Part shown: piece after piece, positions 26,526-35,485 of the stretch
How the letters are laid out: each line of letters opens with the position of its first letter
Numbering within the stretch: the first letter of the stretch is position 1
Program-made: the position numbers and the translations under genes
The notes under the pieces: generated by a model
What the model was told of the DNA's origin: nothing
The model's database searches: none
The model's input: the letters and a program-made list of their open reading frames with translations, nothing else
From: Vibrio mediterranei
GTDB taxonomy: Bacteria; Pseudomonadota; Gammaproteobacteria; Enterobacterales; Vibrionaceae
Length of the DNA: 64,000 nt
Assembly (NCBI RefSeq): GCF_900088415.1
Contig: NZ_FLLQ01000001.1
Location: forward strand, 62,001-126,000
Direction of reading: 5' to 3'

Positions 26526-27719
26526 TTACTTCATTGGCCAAACATACTTTAACCAAGACATCATACGCAACAAAACTCGACGTACGATTGAAGTATGAAG
26601 AATATCTCCTTCATGATTCAATACGACAGCTTGGCCTTGAACACCCATTGGTAGTTCATAATTATCCAGGTCTTCGTCAAGCTCGATAATTCCAACAGCA
26701 AAACCATGTCGAGTTAAAGTACTGGCTGATACTAAGGTACCATTTGCTTGCACTTCACCTTCTCGCATTGCTGGCAACACACTGACCAATTTCCCTGTAA
26801 ACACTTTACCAGGCTGTGAATCTAAGATCATTTCAGTTTCTAAACCTGGTTGGAGTCTTCGTAAAGAGTTCTGCCAAAACATCCCGGCAATTTGACGTTT
26901 TCCGGTATCTGGAATGAAGACCATTGAGGGGCGTAGCGGGATCGATGCAGAGCGAAAACCCGGAGCTAAGGCAATTTGAGTCGGTATACCATCGGCTGGG
27001 GCACGAACGATGGTGTATTCCAAATCGAGCTCTGCTTGTTTTACTGCTTCGATTAATTGTGCCACACGAGTATTTTCGCCATAGATATTTGAGTCTGCAT
27101 CTAGGCGAACTCGCTCTTGCTCTGATTCGGCGGCATCTAGGGTAGAACGAGCGATATCAACACTGGCTTTTGCCGAGTTGTAGAGTTCTTTCTGTCGTTC
27201 AATTTGACCATCTGTGAATGGAGAGTTTTCGCCGCCTTTCGTATGAGCTTCGGTGTAACGTTGGTAGGTTGAAAAGGTACGGTTTAAATTGGCTTCTGCT
27301 TTTTGTACTGCGGCTTGTGCTTTTTCAGTGTTTGCAATTGCTGAAACTAATCCCTGATCTTTCTGGTAGGCAATACTTTTCGCTTCTTCTAAAGCGGCTT
27401 TCGCTTTACGGAGCGCAATCTGCTGTTTGTCATTTTCCAAAGTAAATAGAATATCGCCCTTTTTAACAGGCACATTGGCTTTGGCGTGAACTTCTTTAAC
27501 AGTCCCCGTGACTTGAGGGATGATAGGGACTGAGACAAACACTTCTTTAGAAAATTTAGCATAAGGGTGGTTGTAGTTCATCGCAATCATAATGGTACTT
27601 AAAATCCCAATCCCGCCTAAAACGGCTGTAGGAACCGACCATTTATTAAGAGGAATCTTAAACAGTTTAAAGATACCAATACATAAAGCCGTATAAGTTA
27701 GAATAATCAGCATGTCCAT
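26526..27719 (-). CDS. HlyD-family membrane fusion protein (YiaV/YibH-like)
   Basis: A 397 aa periplasmic adaptor. Two N-terminal hydrophobic segments (about residues 3-20 and 30-48), rather than the usual single one, are followed by a lipoyl half (VPIIPQVTGTVKEVHAKANV), a long coiled-coil hairpin (about 105-220, rich in Ala, Glu and Lys), the second lipoyl half and a beta-barrel. With the preceding DUF3302 gene this is the YiaV-YiaW / YibH-YibI pair of E. coli, whose transport role is unproven. No ABC or MFS pump gene is adjacent. The divergent promoter shares two dyads with the sulfatase. Confidence 0.85.
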   Translation of the reverse strand: MDMLIILTYTALCIGIFKLFKIPLNKWSVPTAVLGGIGILSTIMIAMNYNHPYAKFSKEVFVSVPIIPQVTGTVKEVHAKANVPVKKGDILFTLENDKQQIALRKAKAALEEAKSIAYQKDQGLVSAIANTEKAQAAVQKAEANLNRTFSTYQRYTEAHTKGGENSPFTDGQIERQKELYNSAKASVDIARSTLDAAESEQERVRLDADSNIYGENTRVAQLIEAVKQAELDLEYTIVRAPADGIPTQIALAPGFRSASIPLRPSMVFIPDTGKRQIAGMFWQNSLRRLQPGLETEMILDSQPGKVFTGKLVSVLPAMREGEVQANGTLVSASTLTRHGFAVGIIELDEDLDNYELPMGVQGQAVVLNHEGDILHTSIVRRVLLRMMSWLKYVWPMK

Positions 27720-27723
27720 ATTA

Positions 27724-28047
27724 TTAACCCTCTGCCTTATTTATGTGCTGTTTAAGTTCAGCAATTTCATTTTTTAGATGAACGAGCTCAGACTCTAGTT
27801 GAAGTTTTTGTTGTTGAGTGAATCCCCACCCGGTGCCAGGCTTGTACAGCGTGGCCCAAATCCATAAAAAAGGCCATATGGCGTGGAGTGTAAAGAGGCT
27901 AACCCAACCTGCTACGTGTATTGCATCCTGATGTGGGTGGTTACGCTTGTGAGCGATTTCGTAGGGAATGTCATGAATGACAATTATTCCATAAAATATT
28001 GTAATAAATACAAAAAAAACCAGAAATAGAGCAAAGTAATCTAACAT
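27724..28047 (-). CDS. DUF3302 membrane protein (YiaW/YibI-like)
   Basis: A 107 aa inner-membrane protein with two hydrophobic segments (about residues 4-24 and 44-66) and a C-terminal coiled-coil (LESELVHLKNEIAELKQHIN). The motif HDIPYEIAHKRNHPHQDAIH is typical of DUF3302. It lies 4 nt before the HlyD-type gene and is nearly always paired with one, so the two products probably form one envelope complex. First gene of the unit, divergent from the sulfatase. Confidence 0.85.
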   Translation of the reverse strand: MLDYFALFLVFFVFITIFYGIIVIHDIPYEIAHKRNHPHQDAIHVAGWVSLFTLHAIWPFLWIWATLYKPGTGWGFTQQQKLQLESELVHLKNEIAELKQHINKAEG

Positions 28048-28147
28048 AAAGACACCTGAGTTTGGACCAAGATATTATGTCGCTCAAAATGGCGACTCTG
28101 AAATGAATAGGTGAAGGGATGATAGGGAGTGGAAATAGAGTGAAATA

Positions 28148-28316
28148 CAGTAAATGTACTGAACCAATAGGACATTTGAACTACAACCATTAAAAAGCTA
28201 GTAAATTATGATTAGGGTCAATTTTCTTTATCGATTATTATTGGCACTTATGGTTTATAGTGACGGGTAGCGCTATTTAACTATCTATGAATTAAATAAG
28301 CAGTAATTATACTGAT
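28148..28316. promoter_or_regulatory. Shared dyad motif, two copies (sulfatase / DUF3302 divergent promoter)
   Basis: CAGTAAATGTACTG at 28148-28161 and CAGTAATTATACTG at 28301-28314 lie in the 330 bp gap between the divergent DUF3302 and sulfatase genes. Both have the symmetrical TACTG right arm. The rest of the gap is AT-rich with no gene. Confidence 0.65.
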
Positions 28317-28377
28317 TACCCAATACATCGCTTTTTAAATAATAGTTCTGATTTATTTCTAATCCAAGGTCTGAACT

Positions 28378-29955
28378 ATGTTTCAAAAGAAAACGTTCCT
28401 ACAACTAGCGGTAGGTGCAGCGTTAGCTGCGACGTCAATGACAAGTTTCGCAACAACCGACACTTCACGTCCAAATATTTTGGCAATTTGGGGTGACGAT
28501 ATCGGTATTGATAACTTAAGTGCATACACGAAGGGCCAAGCAGGTCACTGGACTCCAAATATCGACCGTATTGCTAACGAAGGTGTCTTATTCACGGATT
28601 TCTACGGTGAAAACTCATGTACAGCCGGTCGTGCGGCCTTTATTACAGGTCAACACCCAATGCGTACCGGTTTGACTAAGGTAGGTATGCCAGGAGCCAA
28701 GCAAGGCTCAAAAGGTGAAGACCCAACGATTGCGACTGTGCTTAAAGAAAAAGGCTACATGACCGGCCAGTTCGGTAAAAACCACCTTGGTGACCTGGAT
28801 GAGCACTTACCAACTAATCACGGCTTTGATGAATTCTTCGGTAACCTATATCACTTAAATGCTGAGGAAGAGCCAGAGCATCAAGATTATCCAAAAATGC
28901 CTTGGTTCAAGAAGAAATTTGGACCGCGCGGTGTGATTCACTCCTATGCAGACGGCAAGATCGAAGATACGGGTCCATTAACGAAAAAGCGCATGGAAAC
29001 AGTGGATGAAGAGTTTCTTGCGGCAGCTCTCGATTTCATCGACCGAGCTCACAAAGAAAATAAACCGTTCTTCGTTTGGTTCAATGCGACTCGTATGCAC
29101 GTTTGGACTCATCTTAAAGAAGAATCAAAGGGTCTTTCAAAGCGCGGCGGCATTTATGGCGATGGCTTGGTAGAGCACGACAATATGGTTGGTGAGCTCT
29201 TAGACAAACTAGATGAGCTAAAGATTGCTGACAATACTATCGTAAGTTACACAACAGATAATGGCGTTGAGAAACTGTCTTGGCCAGATGGTGGTACAGC
29301 TCGTTTCCGCGGCGAGAAAAACTCATCATGGGAAGGTGGTCACCGTGTCCCTGCCATGATGCGCTGGCCAGGGAAAATTCCTGCTGGCTCTGTTGTAAAC
29401 GAAATCGCAGCGCACAATGACTGGATGCCAACATTTGTTGCAGCAGCAGGGGATACTACGATTGTAGAAGATCTGAAGAAAGGTAAGAAGATCAATGGTA
29501 AAGAGTACAAGGTACATCTTGATGGCTACAATTTGCTTCCTGCATTAGAAACAGGCAAGGCGACTACGCAGCACAACTTAACAACGTGGCCGCGCCATTA
29601 CTATATCTATGCAACAGATGTTGGTGATATTTCGGCGGTTCGCGTCGGTGATTACAAGATTATGTTCAGTGTGAACAACTGTCATGGCTTGGAAACTTGG
29701 AACTGTTCATTTGAAGAGCTACGAGCTCCTAAAATGTATAACCTACGCCAAGACCCATATGAGGTCGCTGATCACGAAGGCATGTATACTCAATGGTACA
29801 TCGAACACTTGCCTTACCTATACTTAGGTGCTGCGACCACAGGTCAGTTCCTTCAAACGTTCCAAGAATTCCCACCTAGACAGGTTCCTGGATCTTTCTC
29901 TATCGACCAAATTGTAGAGAAAATGAATATCTGGCAAAGAGCTCAATATAAATAA
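28378..29955 (+). CDS. Periplasmic sulfatase, formylglycine-dependent (Cys type)
   Basis: A 525 aa type I sulfatase that hydrolyses a sulfate ester to alcohol and sulfate. A Sec signal peptide (about residues 1-25, ending TSFA) is followed by RPNILAIWGDDIG with calcium ligands D40 and D41. The maturation motif CTAGR at 81-85 has C81 to be turned into formylglycine, and further metal ligands appear in YTTDNGVEK. A Cys rather than Ser nucleophile fits modification by the anSME two genes on. The downstream LSGxxG-like helper is replaced by AAFITG. The substrate is not fixed by sequence; arylsulfatase-like members act on many esters. Export requires modification before translocation, since the maturase is cytosolic. 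Confidence 0.9.
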   Translation: MFQKKTFLQLAVGAALAATSMTSFATTDTSRPNILAIWGDDIGIDNLSAYTKGQAGHWTPNIDRIANEGVLFTDFYGENSCTAGRAAFITGQHPMRTGLTKVGMPGAKQGSKGEDPTIATVLKEKGYMTGQFGKNHLGDLDEHLPTNHGFDEFFGNLYHLNAEEEPEHQDYPKMPWFKKKFGPRGVIHSYADGKIEDTGPLTKKRMETVDEEFLAAALDFIDRAHKENKPFFVWFNATRMHVWTHLKEESKGLSKRGGIYGDGLVEHDNMVGELLDKLDELKIADNTIVSYTTDNGVEKLSWPDGGTARFRGEKNSSWEGGHRVPAMMRWPGKIPAGSVVNEIAAHNDWMPTFVAAAGDTTIVEDLKKGKKINGKEYKVHLDGYNLLPALETGKATTQHNLTTWPRHYYIYATDVGDISAVRVGDYKIMFSVNNCHGLETWNCSFEELRAPKMYNLRQDPYEVADHEGMYTQWYIEHLPYLYLGAATTGQFLQTFQEFPPRQVPGSFSIDQIVEKMNIWQRAQYK

Positions 29956-29974
29956 AGCCATTGTTATGCTCATC

Positions 29975-30004
29975 AAAGCTCGACATTAATGTCGGGCTTT
30001 TTTT
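29975..30004 (+). terminator. Terminator of the sulfatase gene
   Basis: AAAGCTCGACAT / ATGTCGGGCTTT stem (one wobble) with a 2 nt loop and a T-run of eight. Confidence 0.9.
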
Positions 30005-30038
30005 ACATCTAAATATAAGAAATTGCTTTGCAACTAAG

Positions 30039-30054
30039 CAGTAAAATTACCGAT
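30039..30054 (+). promoter_or_regulatory. Shared dyad motif before the anSME-MoxR operon
   Basis: CAGTAAAATTACCG at 30039-30052, followed by AT, 95 bp before the maturase start. It differs by one base from the copy at 19092. Confidence 0.65.
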
Positions 30055-30146
30055 TACGGTGAATTAAAGTGGCGGGATAATGGCACTTCAATCAACACAG
30101 GGAAGCGCTTATCACAAGGTTTGTGACACCAACGCGAGGCTTCAAT

Positions 30147-31451
30147 ATGTCCCAAAAAACACAGCATCTCGGCCAAACACTTCCGCTAAAGCAACCTGCT
30201 AAGCGTATGAATATTATGACTAAGCCTATTGGTTCAGCCTGCAATATTGACTGTTCATACTGTTATTACTTGAGCAAAGAAGAGCTGTTGGGGCATGAAA
30301 AAGGGTGTGGCAGTCAAATGTCACGGGAAATGTTGGAACATTATATTAAGTCTTATATTGAACAACAAAACTTCCCTGAAATCGTCTTTCACTGGCAAGG
30401 TGGGGAACCAACATTACTGGGTGTGAAATTCTTTCGTGATGTGGTTCGTTTACAGAAAAAGTATCGTCCGAAAGGCGTGAAAATAGAAAATAATCTGCAA
30501 ACTAACGGCACTTTACTGAATGACGAGTGGGGTAAGTTTCTTAGTAAGAATAACTTTATGGTTGGACTAAGTATTGATGGCCCAGAAATGATCCACAATA
30601 CCTACAGAACAAATCGCTCGGGCAAGGGGACTTTCAAGCAAACTATGCGAGGTGTGGATATCTTGCACAAGCATAAAGTTAACTTTGCTACATTGTCTTG
30701 TGTGAACAACATATCTGGTTCTAATCCGTTAGAGGTTTATCGTTTCTTACGTGATGAAGTGCGCTCGCCACAGATGCAATTCATACCTATTGTTGAACCC
30801 AAATCTTTTCGAGAAACCGCGCCTCAACATTGGCCGGAATCAGAAATACTATTCCAAGGAATGCCCGAAACAGAGCCAAGCCATCCAAATTCGATACTAG
30901 AACCTTGGTGCGTATCGGCAAGCCAATGGGGCAATTTCCTTTGCACTATTTTTGATGAATGGCTCGAAAACGATATCGGTCAGGTCAATGTTCCGTACTT
31001 CGAAGCATGCATTGAGTCCTGGATGGGACGAATTAACCCACTCTGCGTGTTTGCCCCTATGTGTGGTAAAGGTTTAGCCATTGAGCACAACGGCGATGTG
31101 TTTGCCTGTGACCATTATGTTTATCCGGAATACAAACTGGGCAATATCAATGACGTGGCGTTAGAAGATTTACAGTTTTCTGCAGGCCAACAAGAGTTTG
31201 GGAACGCCAAGGAAGGCACTCTTCCCAAACAATGCAGAGAGTGTCAGTATCAGTTTGCATGTTTTGGAGAATGTCCAAAGAACCGCTTTATCAAAACACT
31301 CGATGGGGAAAGTGGTCTTAATTATCTATGTGGTGGCTGGAAACAGTTCTTCTCCCATATCGACCCATATATCTCAATGGTTGTTGCAACGATGGGGTAT
31401 CCGGTACACAAACGCATCAATGCCGATGCAATGAAAATTCGGTTTAAGTAG
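30147..31451 (+). CDS. Anaerobic sulfatase-maturating radical SAM enzyme (anSME)
   Basis: A 434 aa radical SAM/SPASM enzyme that oxidises the sulfatase Cys to formylglycine without oxygen. The SAM cluster motif CX3CX2C is C32, C36 and C39 (ACNIDCSYCYY). The SPASM cysteines appear in CVFAPMCGKG, FACDHY and the block CRECQYQFACFGECPKNRF, enough for two auxiliary clusters. The catalytic-base region SIDGPEMIHNTYR is present. The ATG at 30147 with GAGG 7 nt upstream is preferred over a GTG at 30123. Its natural partner is the sulfatase just upstream, although a terminator separates them. The next gene starts 9 nt after the stop, so this enzyme leads the MoxR/VWA operon. Confidence 0.93.
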   Translation: MSQKTQHLGQTLPLKQPAKRMNIMTKPIGSACNIDCSYCYYLSKEELLGHEKGCGSQMSREMLEHYIKSYIEQQNFPEIVFHWQGGEPTLLGVKFFRDVVRLQKKYRPKGVKIENNLQTNGTLLNDEWGKFLSKNNFMVGLSIDGPEMIHNTYRTNRSGKGTFKQTMRGVDILHKHKVNFATLSCVNNISGSNPLEVYRFLRDEVRSPQMQFIPIVEPKSFRETAPQHWPESEILFQGMPETEPSHPNSILEPWCVSASQWGNFLCTIFDEWLENDIGQVNVPYFEACIESWMGRINPLCVFAPMCGKGLAIEHNGDVFACDHYVYPEYKLGNINDVALEDLQFSAGQQEFGNAKEGTLPKQCRECQYQFACFGECPKNRFIKTLDGESGLNYLCGGWKQFFSHIDPYISMVVATMGYPVHKRINADAMKIRFK

Positions 31452-31460
31452 GGACCTGAA

Positions 31461-32009
31461 ATGATGAATACCATCCGTAATATGGTTCTCACCAGTTTAT
31501 TGGCGTTGATGTCTAGTGGAACAGCCGCTTCCGTGAACACAACTGAAAACATTGAGACTTTATTCCCTGTTGAACAGGTAGAAAAGATGATTGATTTGGC
31601 ATTTGAGAATATGAGTATTCGGTATACCGTTTTTGCTACTCAGTTCAACTACTGTCAACAACATCCTAAACACTCTGATTGTGGGGATTCATACCAGAAG
31701 AAGCGAACGCAGTATCAAATTGCAAAAGGCAATCATGACGTACTGGAACAGGTGTTTAATCAACAGATGAAGGCATTGGTTATGCCAGAAATGGCTTATC
31801 CAACTTTAGTTGATTCCTTACGCGAACTGGCATATTTAGATTCCTCCGCCAATTCCGATATACGCTATATTGACACCTTACACGCTGTAAATGAGTGGCT
31901 CGATATGCATGAAATGCCGCAGACCGAACACGTCTATTTTCTTCACGCCTTAATGATCAGGACAGAAGCGTTAAGCCAACAGATACGTGATGAGGACCTA
32001 TCATCGTGA
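31461..32009 (+). CDS. Unrecognised exported protein in the MoxR/VWA operon
   Basis: A 182 aa protein with a signal peptide (about residues 1-23, ending GTAA) and a soluble, helical, Met- and Gln-rich mature part. Two close cysteines (NYCQQHPKHSDCGD) may form a disulphide. I do not recognise a family. It is the second gene of the operon, and its stop overlaps the next start (GTGA). Its position suggests a periplasmic partner of the following HEAT/TPR protein. Confidence 0.65.
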   Translation: MMNTIRNMVLTSLLALMSSGTAASVNTTENIETLFPVEQVEKMIDLAFENMSIRYTVFATQFNYCQQHPKHSDCGDSYQKKRTQYQIAKGNHDVLEQVFNQQMKALVMPEMAYPTLVDSLRELAYLDSSANSDIRYIDTLHAVNEWLDMHEMPQTEHVYFLHALMIRTEALSQQIRDEDLSS

Positions 32010-33061
32010 GATCGCTCATTAATATGATTTTTCTGGTCGCCAGTGTTTTGCTTCCAGTGATAGGTAGTACTAACACGATAGATAGTACTAACATGACAGA
32101 AAGGGCTAATACAAAAGATAGTGCTAACGTCTCATCGCCACAAAACACGACGTACGAGTACAGCAGAGAAAATACGTTATCTGAAATGTCTCAGGATGTG
32201 ACGTTACCGCTCAGTCAGCGTATCGCCGCAACCCAGATGTTGGGAAACTACTCCGGTGCGAATGCGTTAATAGCGCTAGGTCGTGCATCAAGGTCAGAGT
32301 ATATCGAGCTCAGGATAGCAAGTATTACCGCTGCGCAAAGATGGCAGGGCAGAGCAAGGTGGGATCTCATTTCGCCGTTACTAGAAGACTCTGAACCAAG
32401 AGTGCGTTCGCGTGCGGTAAGCGCATTAGCACCATTATGGACATCACTTCCTAACCAATATCAACAAGTACTAGACGCTGCGATAGAACAGCAACTAACA
32501 GTGTCTGACGATACGACGGATGGGCGAGTTGAGAGTGCCTGGCTATACCGTATGCGTCAACAATACGACGAAGCTAAGCCGTTATTGCTTAAAGAATGGA
32601 AGAATGAGCCTAGCGTTCAAGTTGCGGTTGAATTGGCAGAACTCTACAAAGCAATCGGACAAGATCACGACTCGATACGTGTATTGAGCCAAGGGCTTGA
32701 AGCTCATCCAACATCAGCAACACTACACCACAGCTTAGCGCTCACTTATTGGCGAAAGCAGCAAAACCAATTAGCAATCGAACATATGCAGCGAGCCCAT
32801 GAACTAGAGCCAGATATCACTCAATATACTTATTTACTCGGACTTATGCTGGCCGAAAGTAATCCTGAAAGGGCGTTAGATTTGTTTGAACAAGCATACG
32901 TTCAGTTAGGTGTACCTCATTATCTGTACTCGCTTTGTGAAGCAAAGCTAGCCATGGGCGCCGACGCCTCTACTTGTTTAACACAGCTACGCAAACTCTA
33001 CCCTGAAGAGGCCTTGATGCCGCTCACCAAAAAACACGCTCAAGCAAAGAACGCTAATTAG
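32006..33061 (+). CDS. Exported HEAT-repeat/TPR protein
   Basis: A 351 aa protein starting at a GTG that overlaps the previous stop; GAGGA lies 10 nt upstream. Residues 1-18 are a signal peptide. A Ser/Thr/Asn-rich stretch (about 19-45) comes from an imperfect DNA repeat of GATAGTACTAACA. HEAT-like helices (about 60-140) and TPR units (about 165-340, e.g. LHHSLALTYWRKQQNQLAIE) follow. Such repeats serve as docking surfaces. It probably works in the periplasm with the BatB-like TPR protein encoded downstream. Confidence 0.72.
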   Translation: MRSLINMIFLVASVLLPVIGSTNTIDSTNMTERANTKDSANVSSPQNTTYEYSRENTLSEMSQDVTLPLSQRIAATQMLGNYSGANALIALGRASRSEYIELRIASITAAQRWQGRARWDLISPLLEDSEPRVRSRAVSALAPLWTSLPNQYQQVLDAAIEQQLTVSDDTTDGRVESAWLYRMRQQYDEAKPLLLKEWKNEPSVQVAVELAELYKAIGQDHDSIRVLSQGLEAHPTSATLHHSLALTYWRKQQNQLAIEHMQRAHELEPDITQYTYLLGLMLAESNPERALDLFEQAYVQLGVPHYLYSLCEAKLAMGADASTCLTQLRKLYPEEALMPLTKKHAQAKNAN

Positions 33062-33065
33062 AATA

Positions 33066-34067
33066 ATGATGACTCAAGATATCCAACACACAGTACTTAC
33101 TAGGCTTATTAGTCAGGTAAATCGAAATGTCATTGGCCAGCAGCATGTAACGAAATCTATGGTGATAGCGTTGTTAACTGGTGGTCATATTTTATTGGAA
33201 GGATTACCGGGTACCGCAAAAACAAGAGCGGTAAAGACCTTAGCGGATTGTTTGAATCTTGATTTTAGCCGGATTCAATTTACTCCGGACTTATTGCCTT
33301 CTGATATTACAGGGACTCAAATCTACCAACACGAAGAAGGAAAACTGGAATTTCAGCCAGGACCGATCTTCAGTTCAATTGTACTTGCTGACGAAATCAA
33401 TCGCTCTCCGGCGAAAGTACAAGCGGCGTTACTCGAGGCGATGGCAGAAGGGACCATCACTGTCGCAGGGGAAACTAAGTCACTGCCTCAACCTTTCATG
33501 GTGCTAGCAACGCAAAATCCCATAGAACAAGAAGGAACCTATCCTTTACCTGAAGCACAAATGGACCGCTTCGTTATGAAAGTCACTGTGGATTATCCGA
33601 GTAGCGAATCAGAGATGGATATTATTCGTTTAGTTCGAGATGAAGATAGAAACGAGCACAAGTCGGCGACAAAGATTAACGCGACCTTTGAAGGCAACGA
33701 ATGGTTTTCAGTTGAGACATTAAATGCCGCGCGCGAAGCTGTAAAGCAAATCCATGTTTCGGATGCGATAGATAGGTACTTGGTTGATTTAGTGGTCGCG
33801 ACTCGTTGCCCTGAAGCTTATCCACAAAGCGACTTAGCGGATTGGATAGATGTTGGTGTAAGCCCAAGGGCATCGATTGCATTGGATCGTTGTAGTCGTG
33901 CTCATGCGTTTTTATCAGGTAGGGACTTTGTGTCGCCTGACGATGTCAGAGCCGTTGCTCCGTTCGTATTAAGCCATCGCTTATCTCTCAGCTTTGACGC
34001 TGTTTCTGAGGGCATAAACACAACGCACGTCGTCGATGAGCTATTACGTCAAGTGCCGTTGAGTTAG
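33066..34067 (+). CDS. moxR: MoxR-family AAA+ ATPase
   Basis: A 333 aa cytoplasmic AAA+ ATPase of the MoxR class. Walker A is GLPGTAKT (about residues 44-51), Walker B is VLADEIN with the MoxR signature EINRSPAKVQAALLEAM, and the sensor region is ATQNPIEQEGTYPLPEAQ. MoxR proteins act with VWA-domain proteins as chaperone-like machines for assembling or activating other proteins. It lies 4 nt after the HEAT/TPR gene and 4 nt before the DUF58 gene, the standard Bat-type order. Confidence 0.93.
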   Translation: MMTQDIQHTVLTRLISQVNRNVIGQQHVTKSMVIALLTGGHILLEGLPGTAKTRAVKTLADCLNLDFSRIQFTPDLLPSDITGTQIYQHEEGKLEFQPGPIFSSIVLADEINRSPAKVQAALLEAMAEGTITVAGETKSLPQPFMVLATQNPIEQEGTYPLPEAQMDRFVMKVTVDYPSSESEMDIIRLVRDEDRNEHKSATKINATFEGNEWFSVETLNAAREAVKQIHVSDAIDRYLVDLVVATRCPEAYPQSDLADWIDVGVSPRASIALDRCSRAHAFLSGRDFVSPDDVRAVAPFVLSHRLSLSFDAVSEGINTTHVVDELLRQVPLS

Positions 34068-34071
34068 TTTC

Positions 34072-35007
34072 ATGAAGACGACTGCTGTGGATCCAAGAAT
34101 CGCAACTACCTTAAAGGAGCTCACGCAAGTCAAACACCGTTTACATGCGTTTCAGTTTCCACCATCGAAAAAGGTAGCAAGTCGGCTTGTTGGAGGACAT
34201 TTATCAGGATTTCGAGGACGAGGTTTGGAGTTTGAAGAATTTCGTCATTATCAAGCGGGTGATGATGTCCGAAATATCGATTGGTTAGTGACGGCCAAAA
34301 CAAATCAACCGCACGTCCGAGAATACCGACAAGAGAAAGATCGAACTGTACTGCTCTGTGTTGATCAGAGAAGCAACATGTACTTTTCTACCGTCGAGAT
34401 AATGAAATCCGTTGTGGCGGCACAAGTGACTGCTGCACTCAGTTGGCAGGTTCTTCAGCAAAGCGACCGTGCCGGCGCCCTTGTATTTGGGACTCAAGGT
34501 CTAAGCTGGTTTAAACCTAGGCGATCACATAGTGAGCTTCTACGATTGTTTCGCTTACTAGAAAAAGAAAATAATGAACTGGTAAAACGTAATAGTGAAA
34601 CTGAGAGAGTGACTTTTAACTGTGTTGTACAACGCTTGCTGCGTCAAAAATTAAAAGGTGCAGTGATTGTTGTGATTTCAGATTTCTCCGACTATGACTC
34701 TGAAACACGTTTTATGATTCGTCGACTGCAAGCAAACAACGACCTAGTATGTGTTTCAATTCAAGACCCGATGGAGCAAGAACTATTAATACAGGAGGCG
34801 ATTTGCTTCAGTGACGGTGAACTTCAAGTCGCAGTGGATAGCAGTTTTCAAGAGAAAGTCGACAACTACAATACTCTGTGGCAACAACATCACCTCAGTG
34901 TTAAACAGGAATTGCAATCTCTGGGGATACCTTATCTTCAACTCGATACGTCAGGACAACATTTCTCGCAATTAAAGCAACAGTTGAGTGAGAAAGTACA
35001 TGTCTAA
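34072..35007 (+). CDS. DUF58 domain protein
   Basis: A 311 aa protein with the DUF58 signature GRGLEFEEFRHYQAGDDVRN followed by IDWLVTAKTNQPHVREY (about residues 51-87). The C-terminal part has a degenerate VWA fold. DUF58 proteins almost always sit after moxR and are thought to link the ATPase to membrane VWA proteins. There is no membrane segment. The gene overlaps the next start by 8 nt. Confidence 0.9.
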   Translation: MKTTAVDPRIATTLKELTQVKHRLHAFQFPPSKKVASRLVGGHLSGFRGRGLEFEEFRHYQAGDDVRNIDWLVTAKTNQPHVREYRQEKDRTVLLCVDQRSNMYFSTVEIMKSVVAAQVTAALSWQVLQQSDRAGALVFGTQGLSWFKPRRSHSELLRLFRLLEKENNELVKRNSETERVTFNCVVQRLLRQKLKGAVIVVISDFSDYDSETRFMIRRLQANNDLVCVSIQDPMEQELLIQEAICFSDGELQVAVDSSFQEKVDNYNTLWQQHHLSVKQELQSLGIPYLQLDTSGQHFSQLKQQLSEKVHV

Positions 35008-35476
35008 AAACAACATATTACTACGAGATTTAATTGATCCAGCCATACCCGAGATGACGCCATTTTTCCCGCAGACAATCGGCTGGAAAATAGCCGGAGT
35101 TTTTATATTGCTCAGTAGCTTGCTCGTCTTGTTGAGGTGGTGGAGAAGTTATCAAGCCAACCGTTATCGACGTATCGCATTGAAAGCCATCGCATGCTTA
35201 CCCAAGAATCAGCCGAATTACTACTTAACGGTACTCAATAGCGTTTTGAAACAAACCGCGTGTCATTGCTATCCGCATTCGAGTGTTGCTTCCTTGTATG
35301 GCGAAGCATGGCTGTTGTTTTTACAGTCTAAGAGCAATTCAAATATGTTCTCGAGTTCAATTGCTCAACAATGGCAGCAGGCAATCTATGCAAAAAACCG
35401 GAATCAAGAATGGACACCCAGTCAATTAAGACAGCTTGAGTTAATGGCCTGTGACTGGATTAAACAGCATCGTTAA
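35000..35476 (+). CDS. DUF4381 single-pass membrane protein
   Basis: A 158 aa protein with a short N-terminal tail (LLRDLIDPAIPE, typical of DUF4381), one membrane helix (about residues 29-50, ending RWWRSY) and a cytoplasmic helical part. The ATG at 35000 is preferred over the GTG at 34988. It always travels with MoxR/VWA genes and is probably a structural part of that complex. Confidence 0.82.
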   Translation: MSKNNILLRDLIDPAIPEMTPFFPQTIGWKIAGVFILLSSLLVLLRWWRSYQANRYRRIALKAIACLPKNQPNYYLTVLNSVLKQTACHCYPHSSVASLYGEAWLLFLQSKSNSNMFSSSIAQQWQQAIYAKNRNQEWTPSQLRQLELMACDWIKQHR

Positions 35477-35485
35477 GGTAAGACA

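Noticed and set aside
32046..32140. Short tandem repeat at the start of the HEAT/TPR gene (GATAGTACTAACA-like units)
   Set aside because: The units are few and degenerate and stay in frame, so I treat it as a low-complexity linker and not a phase-variation tract.
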